Of a DNA stretch of 64,000 nucleotides, positions 55,093 to 62,865 are shown in pieces. A program made the position numbers and the translations under genes. The notes beneath the pieces are model-generated. The model saw only the letters and a program-made list of their open reading frames with translations, ran no database searches and was not told the origin of the DNA. Source of the DNA: Microbacterium dauci (GTDB lineage: Bacteria; Actinomycetota; Actinomycetes; Actinomycetales; Microbacteriaceae); contig NZ_JASJND010000008.1 in assembly GCF_030065535.1 (NCBI RefSeq), forward strand, positions 38,109-102,108. Direction: 5' to 3'. The stretch's first letter is position 1. Every line of letters starts with the position of its first letter.

Positions 55093-55627
55093 GTCGAATT
55101 ACACGAATCCGCTGATCGAGCCGCCTGATCACGGGATCGGCCGCTCCCGCGGCGGGCTTTCGACGAAGATCCACCAGCTCGTCGACGGCAACGGGCTCCC
55201 GCTTGTCACCCTGATCACGCCCGGGCAGGCCGGTGACTCGCCGATGTTCTTGCCGCTCATGGCGCAGCTGCGCGTCGCCCGCGACATCGGCAGGCCGCGG
55301 ACCAGACCCGACGCCATCCGCGGCGACAAGGCGTACTCGTCCCGAGCGATCCGCGGGCACCTGCGCGCCCGCAGCATCAAGGCCGTGATACCTGAACCCG
55401 ACGATCAGAAAGGGCATCGCAAACGGCGCGGTTCCCACGGCGGCCGCCCGGTCGGGCTCGATGCCGCCGACTACAGGAACCGCAACGTGATCGAACGCCA
55501 CTACTGCCACACCAAGCAATGGCGCGGCCTCGCGACCCGCTTCGACAAGCACGCCGTCATCTACCGCGCCGCCGTCGTCCTCAACGCCGTCATTGCATGG
55601 ACCCGCGCTTTGTCAGACACGCCCTAG
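55082..55627 (+). CDS. IS5 family transposase, C-terminal frame (orfB)
   Basis: This is the open continuation of the transposase. AESNYTNPLIEP and GIGRSRGGLSTKIHQLVDG resume the family sequence directly after the G run. The second catalytic Asp is in RGDKAYSS and the Glu in NVIERHYCHTKQWR. It has no start codon of its own near the junction. The TAG stop is formed by the last element bases plus the TA target duplication. Product formation is expected only as an orfA-orfB fusion. Confidence 0.82.
   Translation, partial: RGAESNYTNPLIEPPDHGIGRSRGGLSTKIHQLVDGNGLPLVTLITPGQAGDSPMFLPLMAQLRVARDIGRPRTRPDAIRGDKAYSSRAIRGHLRARSIKAVIPEPDDQKGHRKRRGSHGGRPVGLDAADYRNRNVIERHYCHTKQWRGLATRFDKHAVIYRAAVVLNAVIAWTRALSDTP
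55608..55624 (-). repeat. Right terminal inverted repeat of the IS5-type element
   Basis: CTTTGTCAGACACGCCC is the exact inverted complement of the left end. It is followed by TA (55625-55626). Confidence 0.9.
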
Positions 55628-55954
55628 GTGCCGAGTGACGGTGCGCCGACTGATCGCAACGCCATCTCCATGCAGTTCGAAGGTGATGCGGGATGCTGAC
55701 CACTTGTGCTCGCGCCGTAGTTCCTCGATTCGCGCTAGCGTCTCGCCAGGTGTCGCGCTTGGCTGCCGGATTGGAGCAGATGAGCGGTCAAGCAGGCCGA
55801 GTTGACCGAACTTGCGGTACCGGGTTACCCACTTCGATGCGGTTGCGCGGGAGATGCCCATCTCTGCGGCGACATGCGCGAGGGGTCGAGAGCGGCAGCG
55901 CTCAATGAGTCGGCGACGGCCTTCGACTGTCAAGGGCGAGTTAGCGTGCGTCAC
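55625..55954 (-). pseudogene. IS481 family transposase remnant (N-terminal part only)
   Basis: About 110 residues match the N-terminus of IS481 transposases: THANSPLTVEGRRRLIERCR, HVAAEMGISRATASKWVTRY (helix-turn-helix), LLDRSSAP, HKWSASRITFEL, ISRRTVTRHL. The frame is cut at the right end of the IS5-type element, and the catalytic domain is missing. Rejoining the flank left of the element gives a stop after six codons, so the rest was already lost or was deleted at insertion. The GTG start overlaps the Cmx-type gene stop by four bases. Confidence 0.82.
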
Positions 55955-57126
55955 TTGACCACTTCGCTCTCGGCGGGCGCGATCAGCCGGAGAAGGGGAA
56001 TGGTGAGCAGCAATGCCGCTGCGGTCGTGGTGACGGCCACCCAAACGGGCCCGAGCGCACCGGGTATCACGCCGAGCGCGGCAGCGGCAAGTATGGGACC
56101 GACTGCTGCGCCGACGTTGAGTGCCGCGGTCGCGTACGAACCCGCCATGGTGGGTGCACCCGCCGCCGCATAGAGCACTCGCGTAATCAGCGTGCTGCCG
56201 ACAGCGAACCCCAACACACCCTGAGCGAAAACGAGCCCGAGCAGGGCAACGGGGTTCGTCGCGAAGAGCGCCAAGGCGACCCAGCCGAGTACAAGGACGC
56301 TTCCACCGCCCATGATGACGACGCGAGGTCGGGCGTCAGCGAGCCGTCCCGCAACGGTGACGCCGATGAAGGAACCGACGCCGAAGAGCACAAGCGCCAC
56401 CGACACCCACCACTGGCTCAGGTCGGCGGTTCCCGTAACGATCGGCGCAAGGAAGGTCAGCGTTGCGAAGGTGCCGGCATTCACCAGGGCAGCCAGCATC
56501 ATCGTCAGAACGAGGCGCGGAGAGGCAAGCTGCGCCAACTCCATCCGCAGCGAGGACGAATCCTTCTCGGACGTGTCGCCAGCTTGAGTGGTGAAGCCCG
56601 CGGCAATGCCGATCGCAGCGGGGACGCAGAGGAGAGCGATCGCCCAGAACGTCGACTGCCAGCCAAGGGCCGTACCAAGTACGGCACCCGCGGGGACGCC
56701 GGCGACGGTTGCGACGGTGGTGCCCGCCAGCAGAATCGATACGGCCCGACCTTTGGCGTTGGGTGCCACGAGTTTCGTCGCCGCGCCCAGTGCGACCGCC
56801 AAGAAGCCTGCGTTGACAATCGCGGCGATCACGCGCGTGATGAACAGAACAGTGAAGTCGGGCGTCAGCGCCCCGACGACATGAGCCGCCGCGAATACAG
56901 TCACGCAACCCAAGAGTGTCGATTTCACGGGGAGGCGACGAGTGAGGGCGGCCATCGCAGGTGCGCCGATCACCATGCCCGCGGCGAATGCCGATGTCAG
57001 GAGACCAGCTGTCCCCACGGGAACGCCGAAGTATGTGGAAATGTCGGGCACGAGGCCGGCGAGCATGAACTCGGAAGTACCCATGGCGAAGACCACCAGG
57101 GCAAGAAGATAGAGAGCGAAAGGCAT
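55951..57126 (-). CDS. cmx: Chloramphenicol efflux MFS transporter, Cmx/CmrA type
   Basis: This 391-residue drug:H+ antiporter of the Cml/Cmx group expels chloramphenicol. It opens MPFALYLLALVVFAMGTSEF, a signature start of this family. It has about twelve helices, the AALTRRLPVKSTLLG loop between helices 2 and 3, and ILLAGTTVATVAGVPAGAVL (motif C of exporters). The length equals known Cmx proteins. The last codons overlap the IS481 remnant, whose left end may supply the stop. A structured leader upstream suggests inducible expression. Drug specificity is inferred from family. Confidence 0.85.
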   Translation of the reverse strand: MPFALYLLALVVFAMGTSEFMLAGLVPDISTYFGVPVGTAGLLTSAFAAGMVIGAPAMAALTRRLPVKSTLLGCVTVFAAAHVVGALTPDFTVLFITRVIAAIVNAGFLAVALGAATKLVAPNAKGRAVSILLAGTTVATVAGVPAGAVLGTALGWQSTFWAIALLCVPAAIGIAAGFTTQAGDTSEKDSSSLRMELAQLASPRLVLTMMLAALVNAGTFATLTFLAPIVTGTADLSQWWVSVALVLFGVGSFIGVTVAGRLADARPRVVIMGGGSVLVLGWVALALFATNPVALLGLVFAQGVLGFAVGSTLITRVLYAAAGAPTMAGSYATAALNVGAAVGPILAAAALGVIPGALGPVWVAVTTTAAALLLTIPLLRLIAPAESEVVK

Positions 57127-57205
57127 CGAGGTAGCTCCGAAGCGAGAGTGCGAACAAGAGAACGTCTCGTCACTACGGTCAGCGCCCAGAGGACACCCGA
57201 ATGTC

Positions 57206-57309
57206 GTGCTGCACACAGCACAGGGCAGCAGAGAGCTGAGGGCTCAGCGAAGGTGAGGGGCTGACGGCGTGACCGAAAGCCCCTGAGTGTCCGATTCAGG
57301 GCTCGACAT
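57206..57309 (-). promoter_or_regulatory. Structured leader of the Cmx-type gene with a short ORF
   Basis: On the minus strand an ATG at 57309 opens a 21-codon ORF (MSSPESDTQGLSVTPSAPHL, then R and stop at 57244-57246). Hairpins lie along the leader. AGGGGCT (57256-57262) pairs with AGCCCCT (57278-57284) inside the ORF. GCTGA pairs with TCAGC (57235-57248) at its stop. GTGCTG pairs with CAGCAC (57206-57221) after it. Chloramphenicol exporter and acetyltransferase genes are known for leader-peptide attenuation, which this layout resembles. No experiment supports it here. Confidence 0.45.
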
Positions 57310-57496
57310 GCGTCCCAATCTACCCGTCTGTGCCGCTACCCCCAAGAAACGTCAACAACCTCATGGCCAGCAACAGCTAGCAGATCGTCGTCCGCCGAGT
57401 GTGGTGGGCTTGTACCTCTCCTCTGTTGCGGAGATCTCCGGGCAGGCGCGTCCCGCTGACGAGAGCCACAAACTCCAGGCGGAGTCTCTTCGGTGG
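57310..57496. other. Intergenic stretch between two divergent resistance leaders
   Basis: No gene is supported in this stretch. It should hold the leftward Cmx-type promoter; a TAGATT box at 57314-57319 on the minus strand is a weak candidate -10. No repeats or insertion ends were found. Confidence 0.4.
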
Positions 57497-57524
57497 TTGC
57501 TCTGATCACGTCGTTCGATACACT
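57497..57524 (+). promoter_or_regulatory. Promoter of the accessory ABC-F / MFS operon
   Basis: TTGCTC and TACACT are separated by 16 bases. A transcription start about seven bases downstream falls at the first codon of the tiny leader ORFs, about 160 bases before the ABC-F ATG. Confidence 0.55.
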
Positions 57525-57528
57525 CGGA

Positions 57529-57558
57529 ATGTGCATTTGTACTCCCTGTGACGGCTGA
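57529..57558 (+). promoter_or_regulatory. Leader ORFs of the accessory ABC-F operon
   Basis: Two overlapping minute ORFs begin at the predicted transcription start. ATG at 57529 reads MCICTPCDG and ends at TGA 57556-57558. GTG at 57531 reads a hexapeptide, V/M-H-L-Y-S-L, and ends at TGA 57549-57551. Either could be translated without a leader. Hexapeptide and similar leaders precede msr(D)-type ABC-F genes and sense drug-stalled ribosomes, so a similar sensor role is proposed. Confidence 0.45.
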
Positions 57559-57612
57559 GTAAGGCCTACCGCGCTCGTTGAGTCATCCGAGCCTGCGGCG
57601 GCCGCTCGTTCT

Positions 57613-57674
57613 CGACCCTGCACGGGTCGCCGTCACCTTGCGCACCCTCGCACGCTTCATAGCCGTGCGGTGCG
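57613..57674 (+). promoter_or_regulatory. Attenuator hairpins before the accessory ABC-F gene
   Basis: CGACCC-N5-GGGTCG (57613-57629) is followed by a longer hairpin. In it CGCAC (57641-57645) and CGCACG (57649-57654) pair with CGTGCG (57664-57669) and GTGCG (57670-57674), giving 11 pairs with a three-base bulge and a nine-base loop. TCGTTT follows the hairpin, and the AAGGA ribosome site lies ten bases further on. The structure could stop transcription or hinder initiation. Confidence 0.5.
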
Positions 57675-57693
57675 TCGTTTCCGAAGGATACGA

Positions 57694-59334
57694 ATGCTCT
57701 CCCTCAACACCCCTCTACCAGCGCGCCATCGCGCGCAGCTCATCGCCTCCGACGTCTCCGTAACGCGCGGAGCCACCCCCGTCCTCAGCCACGTCGACCT
57801 CACGGTCACGGCCACCTCGCGAGTAGCGATCGTGGGCGAGAACGGCCGGGGGAAGTCGACGCTCCTGCACGTCCTCAGCGGCGCTCTCACCCCGGACAGC
57901 GGAGTAGTGCAGCGACTCGGGACGGTCGGCATAGCCGAACAAGAGATGCCGACCGGCGGCAACCGCACAGTGGGCCAGGCGGTCGCGGAAGCGATCGCGC
58001 AGCCGCTCGCCGCCGTTGCGGCCCTCGATTCGGCCGCGGTGTCACTCGCCGCAGGCGTCCCCGGCGCCGAAGAACGATACGCCGCCGCATTGGAACACGC
58101 CGAAGTCCTCGATGCGTGGGATGCCGAACGGCGGGTGCAGATCGCGTTGGAAGCACTCGACGCCGAAACGGAGCCATCCCGGCGCCTGGACGACCTCTCC
58201 GTCGGGCAGCGCTATCGAGTCCGTCTGGCGTGCCTGCTCGGCGCCGACGACGATTTCCTGCTCCTCGACGAACCCACAAATCACCTCGATCGAAGCGGCC
58301 TCGAGTTTCTGACCACGCAACTGCGGTCGCGAAACGGCGGCGTGGTCGTCGTCACCCATGATCGCGCGCTGCTCTCCGACGTCGCGGAGACGATCGTGGA
58401 CCTCGACCCGACCCCGGATGACCGGGTGCGCGTGTACGGCAACGGTTATGCCGGCTACCGCGAGGGCCGGCGCGCCGAGCGCGAACGGTGGGAGCACGAA
58501 TTCGAGCGACAGCAGACCGAGCTCGCGCGGCTGCAGGACAGTCTCAGCTCGGCGCAGAACCGACTCGTCTCGGGGTGGCGACCAGAGAAGGGAACCAACA
58601 AGCACGGACGGGCCACGCGCGCGGGCGGGCTCGTGCAGAGCGTGCATCGCCGGCAGGAGCAACTCGAAGCGCACGCGGTGACTGTTCCCGAGCCGCCGCA
58701 AGTGTTTCGCTTCCCGGAGCTTGCGACCCGAACCGGAGCGGTGCTGTTGAGCGTGGAGGACGTGACCGTGACCGGCAGGCTTACGCGCCCGGCGGCGTTC
58801 TCTCTGTCACACCGCGGGCGTCTCGTAGTGACCGGACCCAACGGGGCCGGCAAGTCCACACTGCTGAGCGTCGCAGCGGGAGACCTCCGCCCGGACACCG
58901 GCACCGTTCGTCGCCCGCAGAACGTGCGGCTCGCTTTTCTGCGCCAAGAGTCGGAGCTGCCGCTGGATCGTCGCGCGAGCGAGTTCTACGCAGCCCACGT
59001 CGACGCGCTCGTTCCATCGCGTGAGGCAGTCGGTCTCTCGCAGCTCGGGCTCCTGCGCGCCCGCGAATCGAGCAAGCGGATAGGTGAGCTGTCGATGGGC
59101 CAGCAACGGCGCCTCGAGCTGGCCCTGGTGCTCGCCACCAAGCCGCACGTGCTCTTGCTCGACGAACCGACCAACCACCTATCGATCGCGCTCGTCGACG
59201 AACTGACCGACGCGCTCAACGCCACCCAAGCGGCTGTTGTCGTATCCACCCACGACCGGCAGCTTCTCCGCGACGTCGAAGGCTGGCCGGCACTGCAACT
59301 GGAAGCTACGACCGAAAGCGAGGCGCTCGTATGA
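57694..59334 (+). CDS. ABC-F type ribosomal protection protein (accessory copy)
   Basis: This 546-residue twin-ATPase protein is of the antibiotic-resistance ABC-F kind, which displaces drugs from the ribosome. Domain 1 has [11 protein letters not shown] at 48-58, [12 protein letters not shown] and [14 protein letters not shown]. The linker is rich in Arg/Glu and predicted helical. Domain 2 has [24 protein letters not shown] and [19 protein letters not shown] precedes the ATG. The stop overlaps the MFS gene by four bases, the same partnership as msr(D) with mef(A). The drug class (macrolide, lincosamide or pleuromutilin) cannot be decided from sequence. Confidence 0.85.
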   Translation: MLSLNTPLPARHRAQLIASDVSVTRGATPVLSHVDLTVTATSRVAIVGENGRGKSTLLHVLSGALTPDSGVVQRLGTVGIAEQEMPTGGNRTVGQAVAEAIAQPLAAVAALDSAAVSLAAGVPGAEERYAAALEHAEVLDAWDAERRVQIALEALDAETEPSRRLDDLSVGQRYRVRLACLLGADDDFLLLDEPTNHLDRSGLEFLTTQLRSRNGGVVVVTHDRALLSDVAETIVDLDPTPDDRVRVYGNGYAGYREGRRAERERWEHEFERQQTELARLQDSLSSAQNRLVSGWRPEKGTNKHGRATRAGGLVQSVHRRQEQLEAHAVTVPEPPQVFRFPELATRTGAVLLSVEDVTVTGRLTRPAAFSLSHRGRLVVTGPNGAGKSTLLSVAAGDLRPDTGTVRRPQNVRLAFLRQESELPLDRRASEFYAAHVDALVPSREAVGLSQLGLLRARESSKRIGELSMGQQRRLELALVLATKPHVLLLDEPTNHLSIALVDELTDALNATQAAVVVSTHDRQLLRDVEGWPALQLEATTESEALV

Positions 59335-60596
59335 CCCGCGAGACTCCCGACCGGCTGCGGGCGCTGCGCCCTCTCGCTACCCGCGACTACCGGCTGCTGT
59401 TCGCGGCCGTCGGTATCGAAGTCTTCGGCACCGGCATGTGGACCATCGTCATGGTGTTTCAGGTGCTCGCACTCGACGACAGCCCCCTTGCCCTGTCAGC
59501 CGTCGCTACCGGGCTCAGCCTCGGCCTCTTCGCTTTCTCGGTCCTCGGCGGGGTGGTAGCCGATCGCTTCTCGAAGCGGCGGATCATCATCACCGTGCAG
59601 GGACTCACCGCGGCGGTCATGGCCGCCGTCGCGGTGCTGTCCCTCACGGGCGCGATCGAGTTGTGGCATGTCGGGCTCGCCTCGTTCGCCATGGGCGCGG
59701 GTAGTGCGTTCTTCTACCCGGCCTACAGCGCCTACCTCCCCCAAGTACTACCGCCCGAACAACTGCTCGCCGCAAACGGGCTCGAAGGGGCTCTCCGGCC
59801 CTCGATGGGGCAGGGCCTCGGACCCGCCCTCGGAGGGATCATCGTCGGGGCGTTCTTCCCCGCCATCGGAGCGGTCATCGTCGCCGCGTCCTACGCAGTC
59901 GCGTTCGTCATCACACTGTTCCTCAGCCGCCGGGAGGAAACCACCGAACCGGAACAGTCGCAGCAACGCACGAGCGTGTGGGGCGACCTCAAAGCCGGGG
60001 TCCGCTACGTCGCCCGCACCCGCTGGCTGCTATGGACCCTGATCTTCGGATCATCCCTCGCGCTCATCATCCAGGGCCCAATCGAGGTACTTCTCCCCTT
60101 CCTCACCCGCGACCGATTCGACGACGCCGAAGCAACGTTCGGACTACTACTCGCCGCCTACGGAATCGGAGGCGCCATCGGATCGCTCATCGTGTCGTCA
60201 CTCAAACTGCCCCGGCGATACCTGACACTGATGATCGGCCTCTGGGGCGGCGGAACCCTCCCGCTCGTGCTCATCGGCCTCGCCAACAACCTAATAGTGA
60301 TGCTCGCCACACTGTTCGCGGTCGGAGCTGCCACAGGAGCCGGCGTGGTGATCTGGGGCACACTGCTTCAACGCCTCGTGCCACCCGAAATGATCGGCCG
60401 TGTCGCCAGTCTCGACTTCTTCGTCTCCATCGCGTTCATGCCCGTCTCGATCGCCATCGCCGGGCCCCTATCGCTGATCGTGCCGATACCAGCCATCTTC
60501 ATCGTGGCCGGCGTCGCGCCGACGCTGCTCGCCATCGTCGCGCTTCTAGCCGGACGCATGCGGGACGTCGAGACGAGACACCCCCTGGACACTTGA
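59331..60596 (+). CDS. MFS drug efflux transporter coupled to ABC-F
   Basis: This 421-residue major facilitator protein is of the DHA3 type (Mef/Tap-like). It starts [20 protein letters not shown], has the [21 protein letters not shown]-motif loop, [20 protein letters not shown], and the second-half [13 protein letters not shown]. About twelve helices are visible. The ATGA overlap with the ABC-F gene shows co-translation. Export of the drug against which the ABC-F protein protects the ribosome is the likely role. Confidence 0.87.
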   Translation: MTRETPDRLRALRPLATRDYRLLFAAVGIEVFGTGMWTIVMVFQVLALDDSPLALSAVATGLSLGLFAFSVLGGVVADRFSKRRIIITVQGLTAAVMAAVAVLSLTGAIELWHVGLASFAMGAGSAFFYPAYSAYLPQVLPPEQLLAANGLEGALRPSMGQGLGPALGGIIVGAFFPAIGAVIVAASYAVAFVITLFLSRREETTEPEQSQQRTSVWGDLKAGVRYVARTRWLLWTLIFGSSLALIIQGPIEVLLPFLTRDRFDDAEATFGLLLAAYGIGGAIGSLIVSSLKLPRRYLTLMIGLWGGGTLPLVLIGLANNLIVMLATLFAVGAATGAGVVIWGTLLQRLVPPEMIGRVASLDFFVSIAFMPVSIAIAGPLSLIVPIPAIFIVAGVAPTLLAIVALLAGRMRDVETRHPLDT

Positions 60597-60697
60597 CCCA
60601 GCGCCGCACTGCGTCCCTGATTGTTAGCGTCCTGGAAGGAATTGACTCGGCTTGGAGTTCTCGGGCCGCGGCTGCCTGAACCCACTCCGATGTGCCC

Positions 60698-62539
60698 TCA
60701 GCGGGGGAGGAAATCTGCTCTCGCGGCGACGAACTCGGAATTGTCGCGTTGCGAGAACTGCGACCATCGGCTCGCTGTCTGCGGCGTGATTCCCATCTGA
60801 ACGGCCACGATAGCGGCGGGGAGGTCGCTAGCGAGGGCGAGCATGGCGTAGTTCCGGGCGATCCGCGGGCTGACCCCGGCCCGCGCTATCCACCGTCCGA
60901 GGGTCGTGGGATGGATCGGCTCGTGGTGTCGTCGGGGAGATGGGAATAGATACGATCCCTCACCGGCTCGCCGAGTCGCCCCCGGATTCTGCTCAGCTTC
61001 TTTCACGAGCTGCGCGAAGAGTTGAGCGACCGAGTTCGGGATCTCGATGGGTTCTGTCGATAGCGCGAGATACGTTCGTCCTCCGGCTGTACTGGTGTCG
61101 ACAGTGGTGAGCCGGTGGATGCGGTCGGTTCGAGCTCCGTAAAGGAGCACGAGCAGCGCGGCAACCCTGGTCGCGAGGCTCACCGTGTCGTCCGACCCGG
61201 CGATAAACGTGCGGACCAGAGCGTGATGCTCGTCCTCCCCGCTGACCTCGCTCGGCCTGGCCTGCTGTCCGCGCTCGACGCGGAGTCCCGGATACTGGCC
61301 GGTGGACCTGAGCCACGAGATGAACGGTGCGATGTCGCCGGTGCGGGCTGCGTTGCCGCCGACCCACCGGTCTAGGACCTCCTGTGTCAGCGCGGAGAAG
61401 CCCGCCCCTTCTTGCTCGACGTGCTGCAGGAGTCGCGCGGCCGCGCGGATCCGTTCACGCGCGGAATCTGCGACACCGACCGTGGTACGGCGGCGTCCTG
61501 CCCGCCGCCGCACAGTCCGCAGCACCTTCCATTGTGCATAGGGAGTGATCTCGGCGGCATGGTGTGAAGGAAGCTGGATCAGGTACTCGTCGACCCATGT
61601 TTCGAGCCGCTCAGTCTGCTCATCTCGTACCGGGAGAACGCCGACGTCGACCAGGAGCGCACGGAGATGATGTCGCGCCTGCCCAGGCGGACACGCGTCA
61701 ACGCGCGCATGCGTGATCGACTCTTCCGACCCGATCGCTCGGAGCAGAGCTCTCGGGGTGGGCTTGAGCAGCCATCTCATGGTCGAGTCCACGCGACCTC
61801 GATAAACGAGCGCGTCCGGGAGCCCGGCCAAACGCCCGGGGATCACCCCCGTCGCGGACGCGAGGAGGTCGCCGGCGGCTCGAACGACGGAGCAGCGGAT
61901 GCAGGTGTTCTCGAAGTGCTGCTCACCCGGGGCGCCACACGTGGCACAGACGTAGTCGCGCGTCGACCCTGCACACGGCCCGCAAACGCGCTCCCCTCGG
62001 TCATCGCGACCGATGAGCGCTTTCACCTGCCCACAAGACCCGCAGCCGTCGGGGTGGCGGAGCTCGCGTCGATAGCACACGCCGCATATAGACCCGAGGG
62101 GCCAGGTCGTATGAACCGCGCGCTTCTCACCGCAGATGGCGCACTCGGCGATGGGGGTGCGGTAGCAGCTGTGGCACAGATCTGCTACGCCATTCTGGTG
62201 GCGGGTTGCGACGCGTCGCTCCCGTCCGCATTGTCCGCACGCTCTGACCGGTGCGGAGTAGCAGCGCTGGCAGAGATCCTGACCGTCCACGATGGCGGTG
62301 ACGTGATCGACACGGCCGCATCCCGCACACGCCCGCTTAGGGCGCGCGCAGTGCCCGCAGAGTGGTGCGCCGTCCTCGGCTCGAGCGCTGGGCGCACGGA
62401 TGCGACCACAGCGCGAGCACTCCATACGTCGGCTGACGTTGTAGCACGGTCGGCAGAGCCCTCCACCGTCGGGGAGTCGTTTCACCCGCGGGGCGCGGCT
62501 TCCGCACTCGGAGCAAGGATGCTCCGGCACCACGGTCAT
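60698..62539 (-). CDS. Seven-zinc-ribbon protein with degenerate tyrosine-recombinase-like C-terminus
   Basis: This 613-residue protein has a novel-looking architecture. Residues 9-216 hold 28 cysteines in seven consecutive CxxC/CxxC pairs (starting CSECGS, CSRCGR, CAGCGR, CGQCGR, CAICGE, CGSCGQ, CATCGA), each spanning about 23 residues. Residues 230-420 are helical and Arg-rich. Residues 455-600 resemble a tyrosine-recombinase catalytic domain with Arg470 (LLYGARTDRIHRL) and Arg562, but the HxxR His is Arg559, the GH His is Ile584, and the nucleophile position is Trp592. It is therefore probably a DNA-binding, non-catalytic partner. The ATG overlaps the HTH gene stop by four bases. Confidence 0.8.
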   Translation of the reverse strand: MTVVPEHPCSECGSRAPRVKRLPDGGGLCRPCYNVSRRMECSRCGRIRAPSARAEDGAPLCGHCARPKRACAGCGRVDHVTAIVDGQDLCQRCYSAPVRACGQCGRERRVATRHQNGVADLCHSCYRTPIAECAICGEKRAVHTTWPLGSICGVCYRRELRHPDGCGSCGQVKALIGRDDRGERVCGPCAGSTRDYVCATCGAPGEQHFENTCIRCSVVRAAGDLLASATGVIPGRLAGLPDALVYRGRVDSTMRWLLKPTPRALLRAIGSEESITHARVDACPPGQARHHLRALLVDVGVLPVRDEQTERLETWVDEYLIQLPSHHAAEITPYAQWKVLRTVRRRAGRRRTTVGVADSARERIRAAARLLQHVEQEGAGFSALTQEVLDRWVGGNAARTGDIAPFISWLRSTGQYPGLRVERGQQARPSEVSGEDEHHALVRTFIAGSDDTVSLATRVAALLVLLYGARTDRIHRLTTVDTSTAGGRTYLALSTEPIEIPNSVAQLFAQLVKEAEQNPGATRRAGEGSYLFPSPRRHHEPIHPTTLGRWIARAGVSPRIARNYAMLALASDLPAAIVAVQMGITPQTASRWSQFSQRDNSEFVAARADFLPR

Positions 62540-62865
62540 TTCGAATGCCCGGGCCGATTGATCGTCGTTCGGCGGGCGGATACTCGGCTCTTCCGCGGGA
62601 TGACTTCCCCGGAAGCCTTCCTGGCGGACGCCTCGACGATGCGGGGTTCGATGAGGTCGTTGGGTGTGCACTCAAGGATGTCGCACAGCGCGATCAGCGT
62701 AACCATGCTCAGGCGCTGCGGCTGACCCGTCACCAGCCGGTAGGTCTGCTCCCGGGAGAGCGCGACACCACGCTCAGCGAGCAGCGGCTGCAGGTCCGTC
62801 GTGGCGAACATTCCACGCTCCGCCATCTTCGCTCGCAGATGCCAGACGTAGTCCATCTCTTTCAC
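62536..62865 (-). CDS. Small Cro/C1-type helix-turn-helix protein
   Basis: This 109-residue protein has an XRE-like DNA-binding domain: LRAKMAERGMFATTDLQPLL, ALSREQTYRLVTGQPQRLSM, VTLIALCDILECTPNDLIEP. A basic tail of about 35 residues follows (KSRVSARRTTINRPGHSK). The GTG start overlaps the recombinase stop, and its stop overlaps the zinc-ribbon gene start, each by four bases. An ATG three codons later is possible. It may regulate the operon or act as a directionality or architectural factor for the recombinase. Confidence 0.85.
   Translation of the reverse strand: MKEMDYVWHLRAKMAERGMFATTDLQPLLAERGVALSREQTYRLVTGQPQRLSMVTLIALCDILECTPNDLIEPRIVEASARKASGEVIPRKSRVSARRTTINRPGHSK

Larger units (their letters stand above)
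53689..55624 (+). mobile_element. IS5-type element (IS427-like) carrying an APH(6)-like passenger gene
   Basis: The element is 1936 bases long. Its ends are perfect 17-base inverted repeats, GGGCGTGTCTGACAAAG at the left and the complement at the right, flanked on both sides by TA as the likely target duplication. It contains an antibiotic-kinase gene next to the left end and a DDE transposase next to the right end, both rightward. Plain relatives carry only the transposase. The passenger lies inside one pair of ends with no internal copy of the repeat, so it should move with the element. Confidence 0.8.

Noticed and set aside
57287..57505. 72-codon open frame in the intergenic region of the resistance genes
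   Set aside because: It has no ribosome site, lies over the structured leader and promoter, and has no coding-like codon bias.
60597..60697. Attachment site or terminator between the MFS pump and the zinc-ribbon gene
   Set aside because: No convincing inverted repeat, direct repeat or tRNA-like sequence was seen in these 101 bases.
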